Shown here: positions 12,163 to 23,745 of the stretch, piece after piece
How positions within the stretch are numbered: the first letter of the stretch is position 1
How the letters are laid out: every line of letters begins with the position of its first letter
From: Setomelanomma holmii
Lineage: Eukaryota; Ascomycota; Dothideomycetes; Pleosporales; Phaeosphaeriaceae
NCBI GenBank assembly: GCA_010015745.1
Contig: ML978158.1
Location: forward strand, 372,001-436,000
Direction: 5' to 3'
DNA: 64,000 nt
Notes under the pieces: generated by a model
Seen by the model: only the letters and a program-made list of their open reading frames with translations
Database searches by the model: none
What the model was told of the DNA's origin: nothing
Translations under genes and position numbers: made by a program

Positions 12163-12778
12163 ATGGCGTGGTTCGCACTCTCCTTAAGAAGTCCTGGCTG
12201 GTGGTCGCCCTCTCCTCCTTCTCCTTCTCCTTCACCATCCACATCTCGCTCGTCGTCGTTGTCACCGCCAGCATCACCGACCTATACACTGAGCACGCGC
12301 GATATGTACTTTCCCGAGGACGCCATGTATATGCCGCGCTTGCCTGCCCGGCCTGCAGATGTATATACTGTGCGGATTGTGGATCCAAATTTGCGACCAG
12401 GGTTGTTGAAGCGGTTGAGAGAGGTTGTTAGAGGGGCGGGTGGGATTGAGATTGTTGAGCTGGTGGGGAAAAGTGGATTCATGTATGTAACTGTTATTTG
12501 TTGGGCATGATGTATGGGAGCAAGTACTCACGCAGGCCAGATTCTCGACGCCACATAATGCCCAAGATCCTTTGACTGGGTATCAACATGGTGGGCTGCT
12601 TGAAGAGGGTTGCATTGACATTACAAAGACAGTGCTGGAGAAAGAGAACAAGAGTAGAAGGTGTGATAGTTCAAGAAGCAGTGATGAAGAGGAAGAGGAG
12701 GCAGATGATGGGCATGGCAGGGACCATCCGAACTTGAAGCTGCAGTGGGAGTGGACGGAGCGTCAATTCAGGCGGTAG
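12163..12778 (+). CDS. Small uncharacterised protein
   Basis: Two exons (12163-12486 and 12536-12778) give 188 residues. The intron has a GTAACT donor and an ACGCAG acceptor and keeps the frame. The N terminus is hydrophobic then Ser/Pro-rich (about residues 12-40). The centre contains DPNLRPGLLKRLREVV and an IEIVEL strand-like stretch. The C-terminal third has a Ser-Asp-Glu patch and ends in WTERQFRR. I do not recognise a family and see no signal peptide or clear membrane span. The call rests on the coherent splice junction and the sustained coding-like sequence across it. Confidence 0.5.
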
Positions 12779-13247
12779 CTGGAGATGATACCACACTGGG
12801 CTTGTATGGATCATGAGATGACATTGGATATATATGAGTTCGAAGATTCGGGGTGGTAGAAGGAGATGGACACCCGCTGCCACAACGTGCGAGAATAATT
12901 TCTGGTCGAATAGTCTCAGATGGCCTGCAATCATAGCGAGGGCGACGAATTGAGTAATCCAAGCAATTCATTGGATGCACGGACCCAAGTAGTATCGATG
13001 ATAAATCGTGAATCTCGACTGGAACGTAGTAATGCTCTGGGATGCATCGATTGTGTGTATAGAGCGATCATATTATCACGACAGCTTGCTGCGGTACCGG
13101 AAATTGGAACGGCGGGAATCATAGCTCGGGACAATTCCAGGAATTGCGATTGTTCTTGACCTCATTCAACGTGCGGCTCTGCTAAGCTTGTCGTCCTGCC
13201 AAGCGTGATCTTGGAAGACCAGGTCGGTATTCTCAAGGTTTCTGACT
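12779..13247. other. Intergenic region
   Basis: 3' region shared by the small unknown gene and the convergent reductase gene; nothing else is recognised. Confidence 0.45.
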
Positions 13248-14323
13248 TCACTGCTTCTTGGCATCCCTCTCTTGCTTCCTCAACGCACGTCTGCGGATAT
13301 CCTCGTGCATTCCCCTGTTGACTTTGACTACAACAGGCGACCTCTCGCCCAAGAATCTTGAGAGGAACCATTGCATGATACCATGGCTCCAGTATGGTGT
13401 GCTAGTAAAGGCGACGTTCTGCGCACCACCAGACCTGCCAATCTTGCTCAAAGTAGCCTTGACGAATTGCCGTGGGTTGGGAACAAGAGCAGATGGTTTG
13501 CGAATTTTCGACATGGCGGTAGTAATGAGATGGGATTGGACGCATTGAACGTGCACGCCATGAGGCTGTAGCTCAGAGCCAAGCGCAGATGACCATTGCT
13601 GGAGGAAGGCTTTGCTGCCCGAGTAGGTCGCGAGGAGAGGTGTTGGGAAGAAGCCGCCAAAAGAAGCCATGGTGAGAATCAAGCCACGCTTGCGAGAGAT
13701 CATGCCTGGGACCAACAGTTGTGTCACCCGCAAGGTAGCCATGCAGTTGATCATGATGATATCGTTCATCTCTTGCTTGGGCGTCTCAACAAATGGAACA
13801 GGAATGCTGTGACTCAGTCCCACGTTGTTGATTAAGATACTCATGTCCAGTCCATCAGTCAGCTTCTTCAGGCTGTTATAGTCCGAGTCCTTGTTCAGAG
13901 CAAAATCCATCGCGAGTGTTTTTGTCGAGATCTTGGGTCCATACTTGGAAGAGATGTCGGCTGCGAGCTGATCAAGCTTGGACTGGGTTCGAGATACGAG
14001 GATAAGGTTGTAACCTTTTGCTGCGAGGGAGAGAGCGAACTCCTTGCCAATGCCGTCGGATGCACCAGTGATGAGGGCCCAGGTACCGCGAGGACCAAAA
14101 GTTGTGAGCTGTGATGTATTAGCTGCTGTAGTATTGTTGAGGGACAGGGAATACTGACGGATTTGCCTGGAAGCACGAACAAGCTCAGTAATACCCTGAT
14201 GGTGCTGATTATGGGCGCTGCGAATGCAGCAACACCCGCAAGCAAAAAGCCATACACAGCAGCTTTCACAAGTGCATTGCTGGCGTCGATGTGGATGCCC
14301 AAAGATTCCGTGATGTTCGACAT
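13248..14323 (-). CDS. Very-long-chain 3-ketoacyl-CoA reductase
   Basis: Two exons (14323-14159 and 14108-13248) give 341 residues, the size of yeast Ifa38. A hydrophobic N-terminal segment (about residues 18-55) anchors it in the ER membrane. The SDR Rossmann motif TGASDGIG is at 69-76, NNVG follows in the middle, and the catalytic Ser204, Tyr217 and Lys221 (YSGSK) are present. The C terminus is basic and ends in KQERDAKKQ, a lysine-rich ER-retrieval-like tail. It catalyses the first reduction of microsomal fatty-acid elongation, for sphingolipid and very-long-chain lipid synthesis. It is divergent from RPS11 with 287 bases between start codons. Confidence 0.9.
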
Positions 14324-14610
14324 CTTGGATGAGGCAAGGGAAAGAATTAGGATGGAGAGATTGGGCGTCCCTCCAGATACACAGAAGTCAGCACCCAGGT
14401 CAACAGATTCTAAGCATCTGTTGACTTTCCCTTTTGATCGTCAGAAGCCCGTCACTGACCGAGAGCCGATTGGTCGAAGAGATGCAAGGGGCTTGGCGTA
14501 GCCGGGCGGATGCATTGTTTTTCCGAGGCTAGCGCTAAGCGAATGGTCGCAGAGACAGACGAAATTACCTTGAGGACGAAGACGACCGACAACACCACAC
14601 GACCGCAACC

Positions 14611-15289
14611 ATGGCTACCGAGCTCACGTATGTTTTGCGCAATACTGCAACTGTAAAACGCATGCTGACTGAAATACAGTGTCCAGTCTGAGCGCGCTTA
14701 CCAGAAGCAGGTACTGCTTAACCACCCACCGCGATGAACTTCAACGATACTAATGCGACGCGATAGCCTCACATCTTCCTCAACCACAAGGTCGGCGGAC
14801 CGCGCAAGAACACCCGCAACAGGAGATGGTATAAGGATGTCGGTCTGGGCTTCCGTACGCCCAAGACGGCCATTGAGGGCACCTACATCGACAAGAAGTG
14901 CCCGTTCACCGGCATGGTCTCGATCCGCGGTCGTATCCTCACCGGAACCGTCATGTCCACCAAGATGCACCGTACGTTACCTTCACACTCGATTCTGCGC
15001 ACATTAGCGTGGAAAGTGTTCGAGTTCAATCCGGTCTTGGCGGGTGTGCTAACGAAGCGCAGGCACATTGATCATCCGTCGTGAATACCTCCACTTCATC
15101 CCCAAGTACTCCCGTTACGAGAAGCGCCACAAGAACCTCGCCGCACACGTCTCCCCCGCTTTCCGTGTCGAGCCTGGTGACCAGGTCGTTGTCGGCCAGT
15201 GCAGGCCCCTCTCCAAGACCGTCCGCTTCAACGTCCTCCGTGTCCTCCCCCGAAGCGGCAAGGCTGCCAAGCAGTTCTCCAAGTTCTAA
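14611..15289 (+). CDS. RPS11: 40S ribosomal protein S11 (uS17)
   Basis: Four exons (14611-14627, 14680-14710, 14767-14971, 15063-15289) give 159 residues. The first exon encodes only five full codons and the second is 31 bases, a pattern common for fungal ribosomal-protein genes. Motifs include MATELTVQSERAYQKQ at the start, KRHKNLAAHVSPAF, and GDQVVVGQCRPLSKTVRFNV. The product is a structural protein of the small ribosomal subunit that binds 18S rRNA in the cytoplasm. All splice junctions keep frame and have consensus GT-AG, with a GCTAAC branch in intron 3. Confidence 0.97.
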
Positions 15290-15661
15290 GCGCATTGAGT
15301 TGGAGTAACCGGTTTATGATGAGCGGAGCAGAGAAGCATGGCTCGGTCGGAGCGTGATGGGTTTCGATATGGTCAAAACTCTGCATCTGGGTTAAAGGAA
15401 TTCGGAGTCCAATGGGCCATGTATGTTTTCCAGCTATGATCAATGAAAGCCCTCGGGAGGTCAAAAAGCCACTGAGGCAGGTCAAAAAGTACAACACATG
15501 TCAGCATGCGGCAGTGAATGGAGTGACGTGGATCTCGACGTCGAACGACATGAACATGCTATGGAATATATTTGTGCGCTGGGTCTGCATTACCAAGGAC
15601 ATAGTTGACTCCGTCCACCCTGTCCTGAACACTCTCAACCAGCCTCGACCATGGACCTGCT
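15290..15661. other. Convergent 3' regions of RPS11 and ERG28
   Basis: No gene recognised. Confidence 0.5.
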
Positions 15662-16276
15662 CTAGGCTGTGACATATGCATCCCATTGCGTGAACATCCA
15701 CACCAACGTCCCCGTACTAATAATCACCGGCCCCGCAAGCGGCATGCCCCATCTCGACGTCCTGAAAACCATCCACTCCGACGTGAAATGCACGAAAGCA
15801 GTAACATACGCCCAAATCGCTAATTGGTACCTTTTCCACAATTTAGCTTCCCGCTCCATCTCTTCAACATAACGTGAAAACTTACACCGCTCCATTAGTA
15901 ATATTATACGCCGCATACAGCCGTATCACCGCGGCCAGAAACGTCCACGTCCCGAACGTGCGGCTGCTCAGCGCGGTGACGTGTTTTGGTACAGTCGGCG
16001 GCGGATCGATGGGCGTGGGGTTGTACACGCGTGACGTGAAGTGTAGGGTTGTGTAGGCTTGGATGGAGTTTCCGATGGATATTAGGGCCGTCTGTTGGGT
16101 GTCAATCAGGATTTTGGAACGCTGAAGGAGGTCCGGGAATGCTGGGGGGCTTTTGGAGGTAGAGCGCTGGTTGAATGGGGACGGGGACGGGGACGGGGAC
16201 GGGGACGTACGAGGAGGAGCCATTTTGGGAGTAGGCCTGGGGTTGGGGGGAGGAGGGAAGATAGTGTCGAGGCCAT
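15662..16276 (-). CDS. ERG28: Ergosterol biosynthesis scaffold protein Erg28
   Basis: Three exons (16276-16211, 16091-15886, 15830-15662) give 146 residues. The join reconstructs GLLPKWLLL, SIGNSIQAY, SRTFGTWTFL, RLYAAYNI, YQLAIWAYV and FTSEWMVF, all family signatures, with about four hydrophobic spans. Erg28 is an ER membrane protein that tethers the sterol C-4 demethylation enzymes Erg25, Erg26 and Erg27. The first intron (16210-16092) is longer than usual and contains a GGGGAC repeat. The exon-2 donor is GTAAGT preceded by GT, so the true junction was chosen by frame and homology (Val-Tyr-Gln). Confidence 0.93.
16177..16206 (+). repeat. Five tandem copies of GGGGAC in ERG28 intron 1
   Basis: Five perfect hexamers in a row lie just inside the 5' end of intron 1 of ERG28, which is transcribed from the other strand. 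Confidence 0.95.
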
Positions 16277-16737
16277 GGCGGGCAATTGGAGCTGTGAGGC
16301 GCGTCTGAGACGTGAATTGGGCGTGGTGCGGAGCTCTCGAGCGTGTGTTGCGAATTGTTCAGCGCGAGATGATGGCTAAACATAACTTGGTGGTCTGTGC
16401 TGAGAGGATGAGATTGCGGCTTTTGCTCCTTGGTATGAACAAGTCTCCGACAGCAATGTCTTGCTATCTACATGGCAAAGCCTGACCCGACCTCGATTTG
16501 CTTTATCATTGAGGCTACATGGATCAAAGTACACTTGTCGTAGTCGTCTGCACAATATACTACATCCCACGTATGTGTCGATGTCGATATCAGACCACAC
16601 TAATTGTAAGATGTGCTTCATCAACCAGGCTGAGGACACTCTCGATTGCTTTAGCAGATAGTACCTTCCCCTCCCAAGTTAACATTGTCGCATGGGTACC
16701 GCGAAGAGTACACACTGCGAAACTCTTTTGCATCTAC
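16277..16737. other. Spacer between ERG28 and TDP1
   Basis: ERG28 promoter and TDP1 3' region; no gene recognised. Confidence 0.45.
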
Positions 16738-18715
16738 CTAGTATCCACCCCAAGACATCCCCTTCCAGTCCGGCTCAGGGTACTGCATCGTCGCGCACCA
16801 CGGCTGGTCTTCAGACTTGTAAGGACTCAGCGGTAGATCGTAGGGCATGCGGAACCCCACGACCATCCCATTTTTCTCCTCGTCAGTGTCAAGAACATCC
16901 TCGGGGCATGGCATGTCTCTACCAAACACAGGTACCATGACTGTTTTCTCCGCAGCACCCTCTGCAGCAAGCAGAGCAGGCCAGATTACGACCCCAGCTT
17001 CATAGCTCTGGATCCATATCTCGTCTTTCTTGTTCACCACATCGCCCCAAGCCTGCTTGCTCAAGTTGGCGGACGTAACCATGGCCCAGTCGATCGTCTT
17101 GTGTGTCTGGTCAGTGTAGCGAATGTAGGTTTTGATATGTGGTGCTGCGGGGCCGCGAAGTGCTTCGCCATGTCGAGCTGGCGGATCGCTCTCCGAGGGA
17201 GTTTTCCAGTGACAGAATAGTGGAAGTAGGTACTCCAGTTGTTTCTGTTGCTGCTGCGATTGCAACTTCATATGGATAGAGCCACCGGATGCCCAGCCGT
17301 CCAGAGAGGTTCGTATCTCTTCCGGGGTGGGGAAGATGATGTTGAACCTTGGTTCGGGAGTATGCTCTTTCGCAGACTTGCTAAAGAACTTATAAGCCCC
17401 GCTTTGAGTCGCGGATGCAAGACGAGTCGAACGACCTAGCACAGATTGAAAGTTCCTCAGCCAATTCGGTGCTGCGCCGAGTGTTGCTATGGACGAGATT
17501 TGTACCACAATATGTGGTGAGGATGTTTGCTTTGCGCCTGCTAGAGTGACAGGTATGGTAGAGAGTGTTTCTTGAAGACCCAGCCAGCCGAAAGATGTTT
17601 GCTTCGAAGACTGCGCATCAGTAGGTTTTCTCCGCGAAGGCGCACTACCAATGAAAGCTGCCTTGACAGCGGAGAAGTCGTATGCCATCAATTGAGTGTT
17701 TAGGCTGATCAGTCGTTTGCCATAGGCTTTGAAGTATCGAATGAGGTCAACTTTGAACCGCTCGCCGCCTCCAATTGGGTGGACATCAGCGCTTGGATCA
17801 GCGTCGGCCGAATTGAACCCATGCGTTGCGGGCAGGAGTGGCAATAGTGGTGAGCGCCATACTGCCTGTGTCATATTGCTCCAGTCTCGATAGATCATGT
17901 TCGCAGTATGAATGACTACCTGCACGGAGTGGTCGTGTCGGAACAGGATAAGCATCTTGGAATGGTGAGTACCAAAAGCATCCGGAAGGTATGCTGGCAG
18001 CAGCTCAATATTGGGATGTTGTTCTGCTGTTTCCTTAGGGATTGTTAGCATCAGATTCTGGTACGGGAAATTTGGCTCTAGACTCGCCGATAGCCACATA
18101 CGAACAGCCTGATGCGATTGGGATCCTCGCTCTTCCAAAAGCCATGGACGATTTTGACTTTGACCAAGTTTCTCACGTCTTCATCGAATTGCTTCCTAAA
18201 GAATATTCAGCCCCTTACCCAAGAACGAGGAGACCTTTGAGAGAGCCCACAGATACTCACATCACAAAGTTCAGATCAAACAGATAATTGAAGTTCCAGC
18301 ACTCCTTGATCATTGGATCTCCGAGGACATCCTTCAAGCTCACAGCGTCCACGTTCTGGTGCGGTGCCATGTCCTCAATTGTGGTGAGTTGAATCGGGGA
18401 CGGCGCATATCGCGCCACTCCCTCACCTTGCCCATCTCTTGATTTGTTCGTATGTTCTTCTGCCTTCAAGTCGGGTGTGGGTGTTGTTGCCGCTGTTGGG
18501 GATGCTTGCTTGGCTACGTCACCAAAGTCCCCAGTTGGCATAAGAACGGCAGTAGAACCTTGCACAGCAGGACTTCGCCGCCTTGACACAGGTGGACTGA
18601 TGGGTCTAGCGAGGCCCTGGAGTACATCTTGACTAGCAGTAGCGGCTGCTTCTTCTGGTGGGCTGGCATGTAGCTTTCTGCGCTTTGCTGGCGGGCTGTC
18701 TTGCGGCGTAGCCAT
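16738..18715 (-). CDS. TDP1: Tyrosyl-DNA phosphodiesterase
   Basis: Three exons (18715-18261, 18195-18102, 18033-16738) give 614 residues, close to the human enzyme. The N-terminal 100 or so residues are low-complexity with a KRRK nuclear signal. Catalytic HxK motifs are visible at His207-Lys209 (THHSK) and His482-Lys484 (HIKTY), the second followed by SANLSKQAWG. VKIVHGFWK and AYLPDAFG are further signatures. It hydrolyses 3'-phosphotyrosyl links left by stalled topoisomerase I in the nucleus. For the second intron I preferred the acceptor after GCTAACAATCCCTAAG; an upstream acceptor would add eight residues and is less likely. Confidence 0.93.
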
Positions 18716-19194
18716 CGGCTGAATGTGTTGTGCAGAAAGTGGACACGGCGTATAGAGCGACGATTGTTTGTGCTAAGTGTACGGTGCGTCATGAGAGGTG
18801 CTTCTGTTGACGGCGCACGGACAGTACAATGTGAAAGGCAGGCACCAGCGCCTGACATGGCTTTTATGGAAGGAACCACGAAGTCAATGTACCCACCTGC
18901 TCTAAAGGTTGAGGAAACGTCTCTCTTTTCCACGATACAAGTCACTATTCAAGCAGAAAGAAGGTGTTGAAGTCATGAATGGATATCATTCTCGGTCTAG
19001 GCCGTGAGGCTACTTTTCAAAAGCCTGTCGCTCATACAAGGCTACAAACATACTCCGTCTAATTGTGCCTGAGCATCGCAATCATGATGCTGTTATAAAC
19101 GAACGCTCAAGAAGCCAAATAATTACTCTGTCCGCCTAGGAAGAGGAAGAGCCCAAACGCCATGCATCGCTTGTAACAATAAGGGACAGTCCAT
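18716..19194. other. Spacer between TDP1 and OLE1
   Basis: TDP1 promoter and OLE1 3' region; no gene recognised. Confidence 0.45.
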
Positions 19195-20692
19195 CTACGC
19201 TGCACTAGCGCTCGCGATGGGCTGCGCGACCTTGGTAACCTGGTTGCCTGCCCGGATGATTGAGTTGCCCTGGTCATCCTTGACAAGACCGACATCCTTG
19301 TTCTCCCGTTGAGCGCGCTTCCAGATCTCAACTTCGCATCCTCCTCGGATAACACCAACCCTCATGGTTGAGAGCAAGTTGTGAGCGCCGTTGGAGTGGA
19401 AGTAGACACCACCGTTGAACATGGCAGTTGCGTCCTTGCCAATGCCGCTCTTAATGAGGGTCTTGCCGCCGGGATGCTCATTGATGAAGTCGGTAACATC
19501 GTGGACGACACCAGCGACAGCAACGAGACCACGGCCGTTTTTAGCCTGCTCAACGTAGTCGTCCCACTCAATAACGGGAAGCTGGTCGAGAGGAACACCC
19601 CAGTCAAGCTGAGCGCGCTTTTGGTCGATCTTCTTCTGGAGCTGTTGAACACGGCCCTTCTCGATTTCGTTGGAGCGGAACTGCTTGAGGTTGGAGGCGA
19701 GGCCGAGCTTGCTCCACAGCCAGATGGACCACTTGGTAGGGTCATACTGGTGCCACTCGATAGCGTTGCGGTAGTCAGAGGGGAACTCGTGGTGGAAGTT
19801 GTGGTATCCCTCGCCGAGAGTGACGAGCGCAGTGATGACGTGATCCCTTGGGCTGTTGCGGTCGTCGAAAGGCTGGTCACCGAGCCAATGGGCAAGCGAG
19901 TTGACACAAAAGGTAGCCTGCTGGACGAAGAAGATGCGGAGGATACCGGCGTAGAGGAAGCCACCAACCCAGTCACCCCAGCAGAGACCAGCGACAGCCG
20001 AGGGGAAGAACAAGCCCATAAAGAGGAGGCACTTGATGTAGTTCTTGTGCTGCCAGACAACGACGGGATCCTCGTTCAAATCGGTGATGTCGGTGCGGCC
20101 GATGCGCTTGGGGTTCTGCTTCATGACCATCCACCCGATGTGGCTATAGAGGAGACCCTTGCGAACGCTGTAGGGATCCTTGTTGGTGTCGGTGTAGCGG
20201 TGGTGGGCACGGTGGTCGCGGCTCCACCAGCGGATGGAGCCCTCAACAGCGCCAGCACCGACGGCGGCGAGCCAGATTCGGAGAGGAAGCGAGGCATTGT
20301 ACGACTTGTGTGCCCAGAGACGATGGTATCCGGCGGTGATTCCAAGACCAGTCCAAAAGTAGTAGATGACTGCCCAGAGCGCGGTCTTCCAGTACAGAGG
20401 TGTCCACCAAGCGCTGATGAGGCCGATCACGGGGATGCCGATGATGAGAGTGATCTTGAGGTTTGTTAGTGTTTGTTACAGCTGCGCCGAGCAGTGCAAA
20501 AGAACTTACGTTGAGCCAATCGACGTGCTTGTACCAGTTCGCCCGTGTGATGGCTGTGTCGGCAATGTGCTGCTTCTTAGGGTCGTACTTGGGGTTGCGG
20601 TTTGGCTCATCGGTGCTCGCCATGGGAGATGGCTGCTTGACATATTCGGGGTCAATGGCCTGCATGCCCGCGACAGCCTGGTGAGAAGGCAT
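19195..20692 (-). CDS. OLE1: Delta-9 fatty acid desaturase with cytochrome b5 domain
   Basis: Two exons (20692-20510 and 20454-19195) give 480 residues. The three histidine boxes are HRLWAH (105-110), HRAHH (142-146) and HNFHH (279-283), with membrane spans between them. The C-terminal cytochrome b5 domain carries HPGG at about 388. It introduces a cis double bond at C9 of stearoyl- and palmitoyl-CoA in the ER, using electrons from its own b5 domain. The short first exon encodes a hydrophilic N terminus ending in HVDWLN and the intron has GTAAGT and CTAAC. A long open frame on the opposite strand is only a shadow of this gene. Confidence 0.96.
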
Positions 20693-23600
20693 ATTGGGGT
20701 TGTGAGTGGGAAAGGTAGAGCGAGAGGAAGAGTTGGCGGTGGGAAGGGACTAGTCGCTCAAAAAAGTTGAGCTCCGGTCGGCTTCCGATGTAGTGACGAA
20801 GCTCCAGCTGTGACGCGAAGACTTCAGTAACCTCGAGTGAATGGCGAGGTGCAGGGTGTGGAAAGAGCAAGAGGGATGAGGAGCAAGAGAAAGGCGGGCG
20901 GGCAATCGCTATTAAAGGCGGTGGAATGGAGCAGCCATCTGTTGAACCCCCAACACTTCTGCAGCTAAGCGAATAAGCTGGGACCTTGCATGCCCCTCCG
21001 CGAGCTGCTCGAGACCTGCCAGCGTCGTAACTTTGGTCATAGTGAGCGTAGCGCCACCTGCCATTCGTCGTCTCAGGCTCCTGCACGGGCGAGTTTGTCG
21101 CAGCGCGAAAAGATTTCGGGGCTAGCAAATCGTTACTGAGAAAGCAGCGGTGATCTCGGCGGCGAGACGTTTCTAGGTGGCGGTGCCTTCAATCCCACAC
21201 ATCGAGACTTTCCCCGGATTCTGCCCTCTAACTCGCATAGTATGGGCCGCACGCGATGCTCTGCAGCCGGCGCATGGTTTGCATTGAATAATTCCATTGA
21301 TGGACTTTGTTGCAAAGAGCGGTCTGCCACCGAGAGTCGGCAGCGCGTCCCGCCTCGCGACTTTCCTGCGCGGGTATAGCAGCACTCACGCCGTGGTGAT
21401 GCCACCTGTGCGGAAAGCAAGTCGTCATCATTAATCGACCCTTTTCGTTGCTGGCCCCGCTCTGGCAGGCCGGCAAATCAAAGACGCAGTGTTGTTCTGC
21501 AAGCTGCCTCCCAAGATGCTGTTGATATCGCTGTATCAGCGCGCTACCAAGTTTCCCTGCAGCCCTACCGCCCCTACGTATGAGTGCTGTAATGTCCACA
21601 ACCACTTCCAGCCTCATCATCAAGTGTAAGACGTCCGGATGGGGCAGCGGGGCTTGAGACGGAACATTATCTGATGGTGGCAAAATACCTCGGCCAACTC
21701 AAACACTCACAGCAGACTTCCGAAGCGAGCAGAATTTCCTCCGAGGTTTCGACGCTTCTCGAAAGACCCTTGTTTTGGTTTGTGGAACGAACCCACGGCA
21801 CCGCCACTGACACAGACCGGCGCTCTGCTGCTCGCAAGCCTATCCCAATCGGGCGCAGTGCACCTCAACACCATTGTTATCAATCTGCTCCGCCAAACAG
21901 GTGTTCACGAGTTCCACGCCTTCACATGTGCTGATGGGTCGTTATTATTCTCCGGACGACTCAAATGCATGGCTCAAATGAGGGGCAATGTCGACCTCGG
22001 TTTCAGATGATACACACCACGGCCAACCTTCCATGAGCTCGACCGTGGGTGCAGATAACCTGCTTCGCCGTCGTGCTTCACGATTTTTTGCAGCCAGCTA
22101 CACTATCAACAGTTCACACAGAAGCTGGGGTGACTTCGGTGCCTTGTCACCATTTTACCGGAGTGAATGACATGCTGCCGAGGGGGCCTGGCGCTCAGCG
22201 CACACGTTGCACATTCACTAAGTGTCAAGGCGAGGCTGCGGCGCGCCTTGCCCTGGGGTCGGCTCGACGGGTAGGGCTGACACTGCGATGTTGTCGTCAA
22301 CTGATCAGAGCTTCGACGGTGGCCTTGCACACATATATGACCAACGCCTTGGCTCTGTAACATCTTGTCTTCAAAATATCACCTCATGACGTCTCTAACG
22401 AGCTATACCGCTCCTTAATATTCATGGCGATTCAGCGAGATTATGTGCTGCGCAGTTCGGCATAGCAAAAGTCTTCCTGGCCTATTGCGACCTGAAATCA
22501 GCAACCTGTAGGCCTGCAGCATTTGATGGGAGCCAACTCACGCCTCAAAGTGCACAGTCGTCTTCAGTAGTACCCAATCTTTTACTTGTCCGTCGTTATC
22601 CTTCGCTGGTGGTCGATTTTGTTGGTCGGGCGCTGTATTGGAAATGAATTGCGAGAACGACGTTGCACGGCAGCATTAGCCCTGGGCGGCGACCAAATGA
22701 TAGAAAATATTCAGCACAACGAACGCGGGAGATGACACAGTAGTTTCTTTGCTGAGATCACGACGCAGCACAGCTTCTCAAGTCTTCGGCATTCAGATCT
22801 GGCAGTTAGAGAGAAGCAAAATCCCTCTCACACCTATACAGCATCGGTACCCGGCGACGACGCAACATCGCAAATATCAACGTGACTTTGGATGCAACCC
22901 TCACCAACGAAACGTTGGATGTATTTCCAGAGCTCTCCGTTTGCCGCAGTTCTGCCGTGCGAAGGCTCACTTCGCGCGTCGGAGAGGACCGCGCATCTCG
23001 TGTGCCAAGTGCCAATCAAAGCGTCTGCTTGGTTTCTTATCAGACATTTCTCGCGAAAACCTGACCAACCCAAGCGGCGTTGACCCAGACTCCCGCCTAA
23101 GCGAACCAGTCCGCCGTAGAGATTCGAGGGTGTTTGCGGCGGATCACGACCGCATCGGCCAGCTCCAGCAGCATGGCCGCTGTTCAATCCACTTGGCAGT
23201 GGACTAGATCCTCGTCGATGAACAGTTGTGTATCGTGGGTATTGGCAAGGAAGATAATGATGAGCTCCGTAATCGCTATATAGACAAGAAGTTTTCGCGC
23301 AACCATCACGGCTTCATCCCATCACTCATCAGCTGGTGCATCCAACCTCCTGGGACTTGAAGGTCAACACCACCTTCGATCTCAAATAACGTCACTTCCC
23401 CGCAATATCGATCGCATAGCTCCAGCAGCATCGAAGCCACGAGCAAAAAGCATACCCGTGATTTCTCTTAGCCAGCATTAGTGCACGGCTATCCTTTCCA
23501 TTCACTGGTCACACACATCGAAATCTTTAGCCCGACAGGTCGCTTGCCAGCCATAGACCTCAGACCTCGTCAATCTTATCAGGATCTGGTCGACATCGAA

Positions 23601-23745
23601 GTCTACCTTATCTGAAGTCGACGATCCCAAAGCGAGCAGAAGTGCAAGAGAAGACTGGAAGAGTGTGTTCTGCACAGGGTATATAGGATCGTCTGAGCGC
23701 ACTCGAAAGCGATCTGCCCAAGGACTACCCTGCATTACATTCGAA
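20693..23745. other. Gene-poor region of about 3 kb
   Basis: This is the largest stretch without a supported gene. Short open frames occur on both strands (the longest about 150 codons, near 21228-21683 minus and 22749-23207 plus), but they lack recognisable domains, splice logic and codon regularity. It must contain the OLE1 promoter on the left and the purine-permease promoter on the right. I see no terminal inverted repeats, no transposase motifs and no RNA gene. Confidence 0.45.

Noticed and set aside
19362..20060. Minus-strand Ser/Thr-rich frame of 232 codons
   Set aside because: A shifted-frame shadow of OLE1.
19381..20469. Plus-strand open frame of 362 codons
   Set aside because: It lies exactly opposite the OLE1 gene and is Val/Glu-rich as expected for a shadow of a strongly codon-biased gene. 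It has no domain.
21228..21683. Minus-strand frame of 151 codons as a gene
   Set aside because: No family match, no splice logic, and composition unlike the neighbouring genes.
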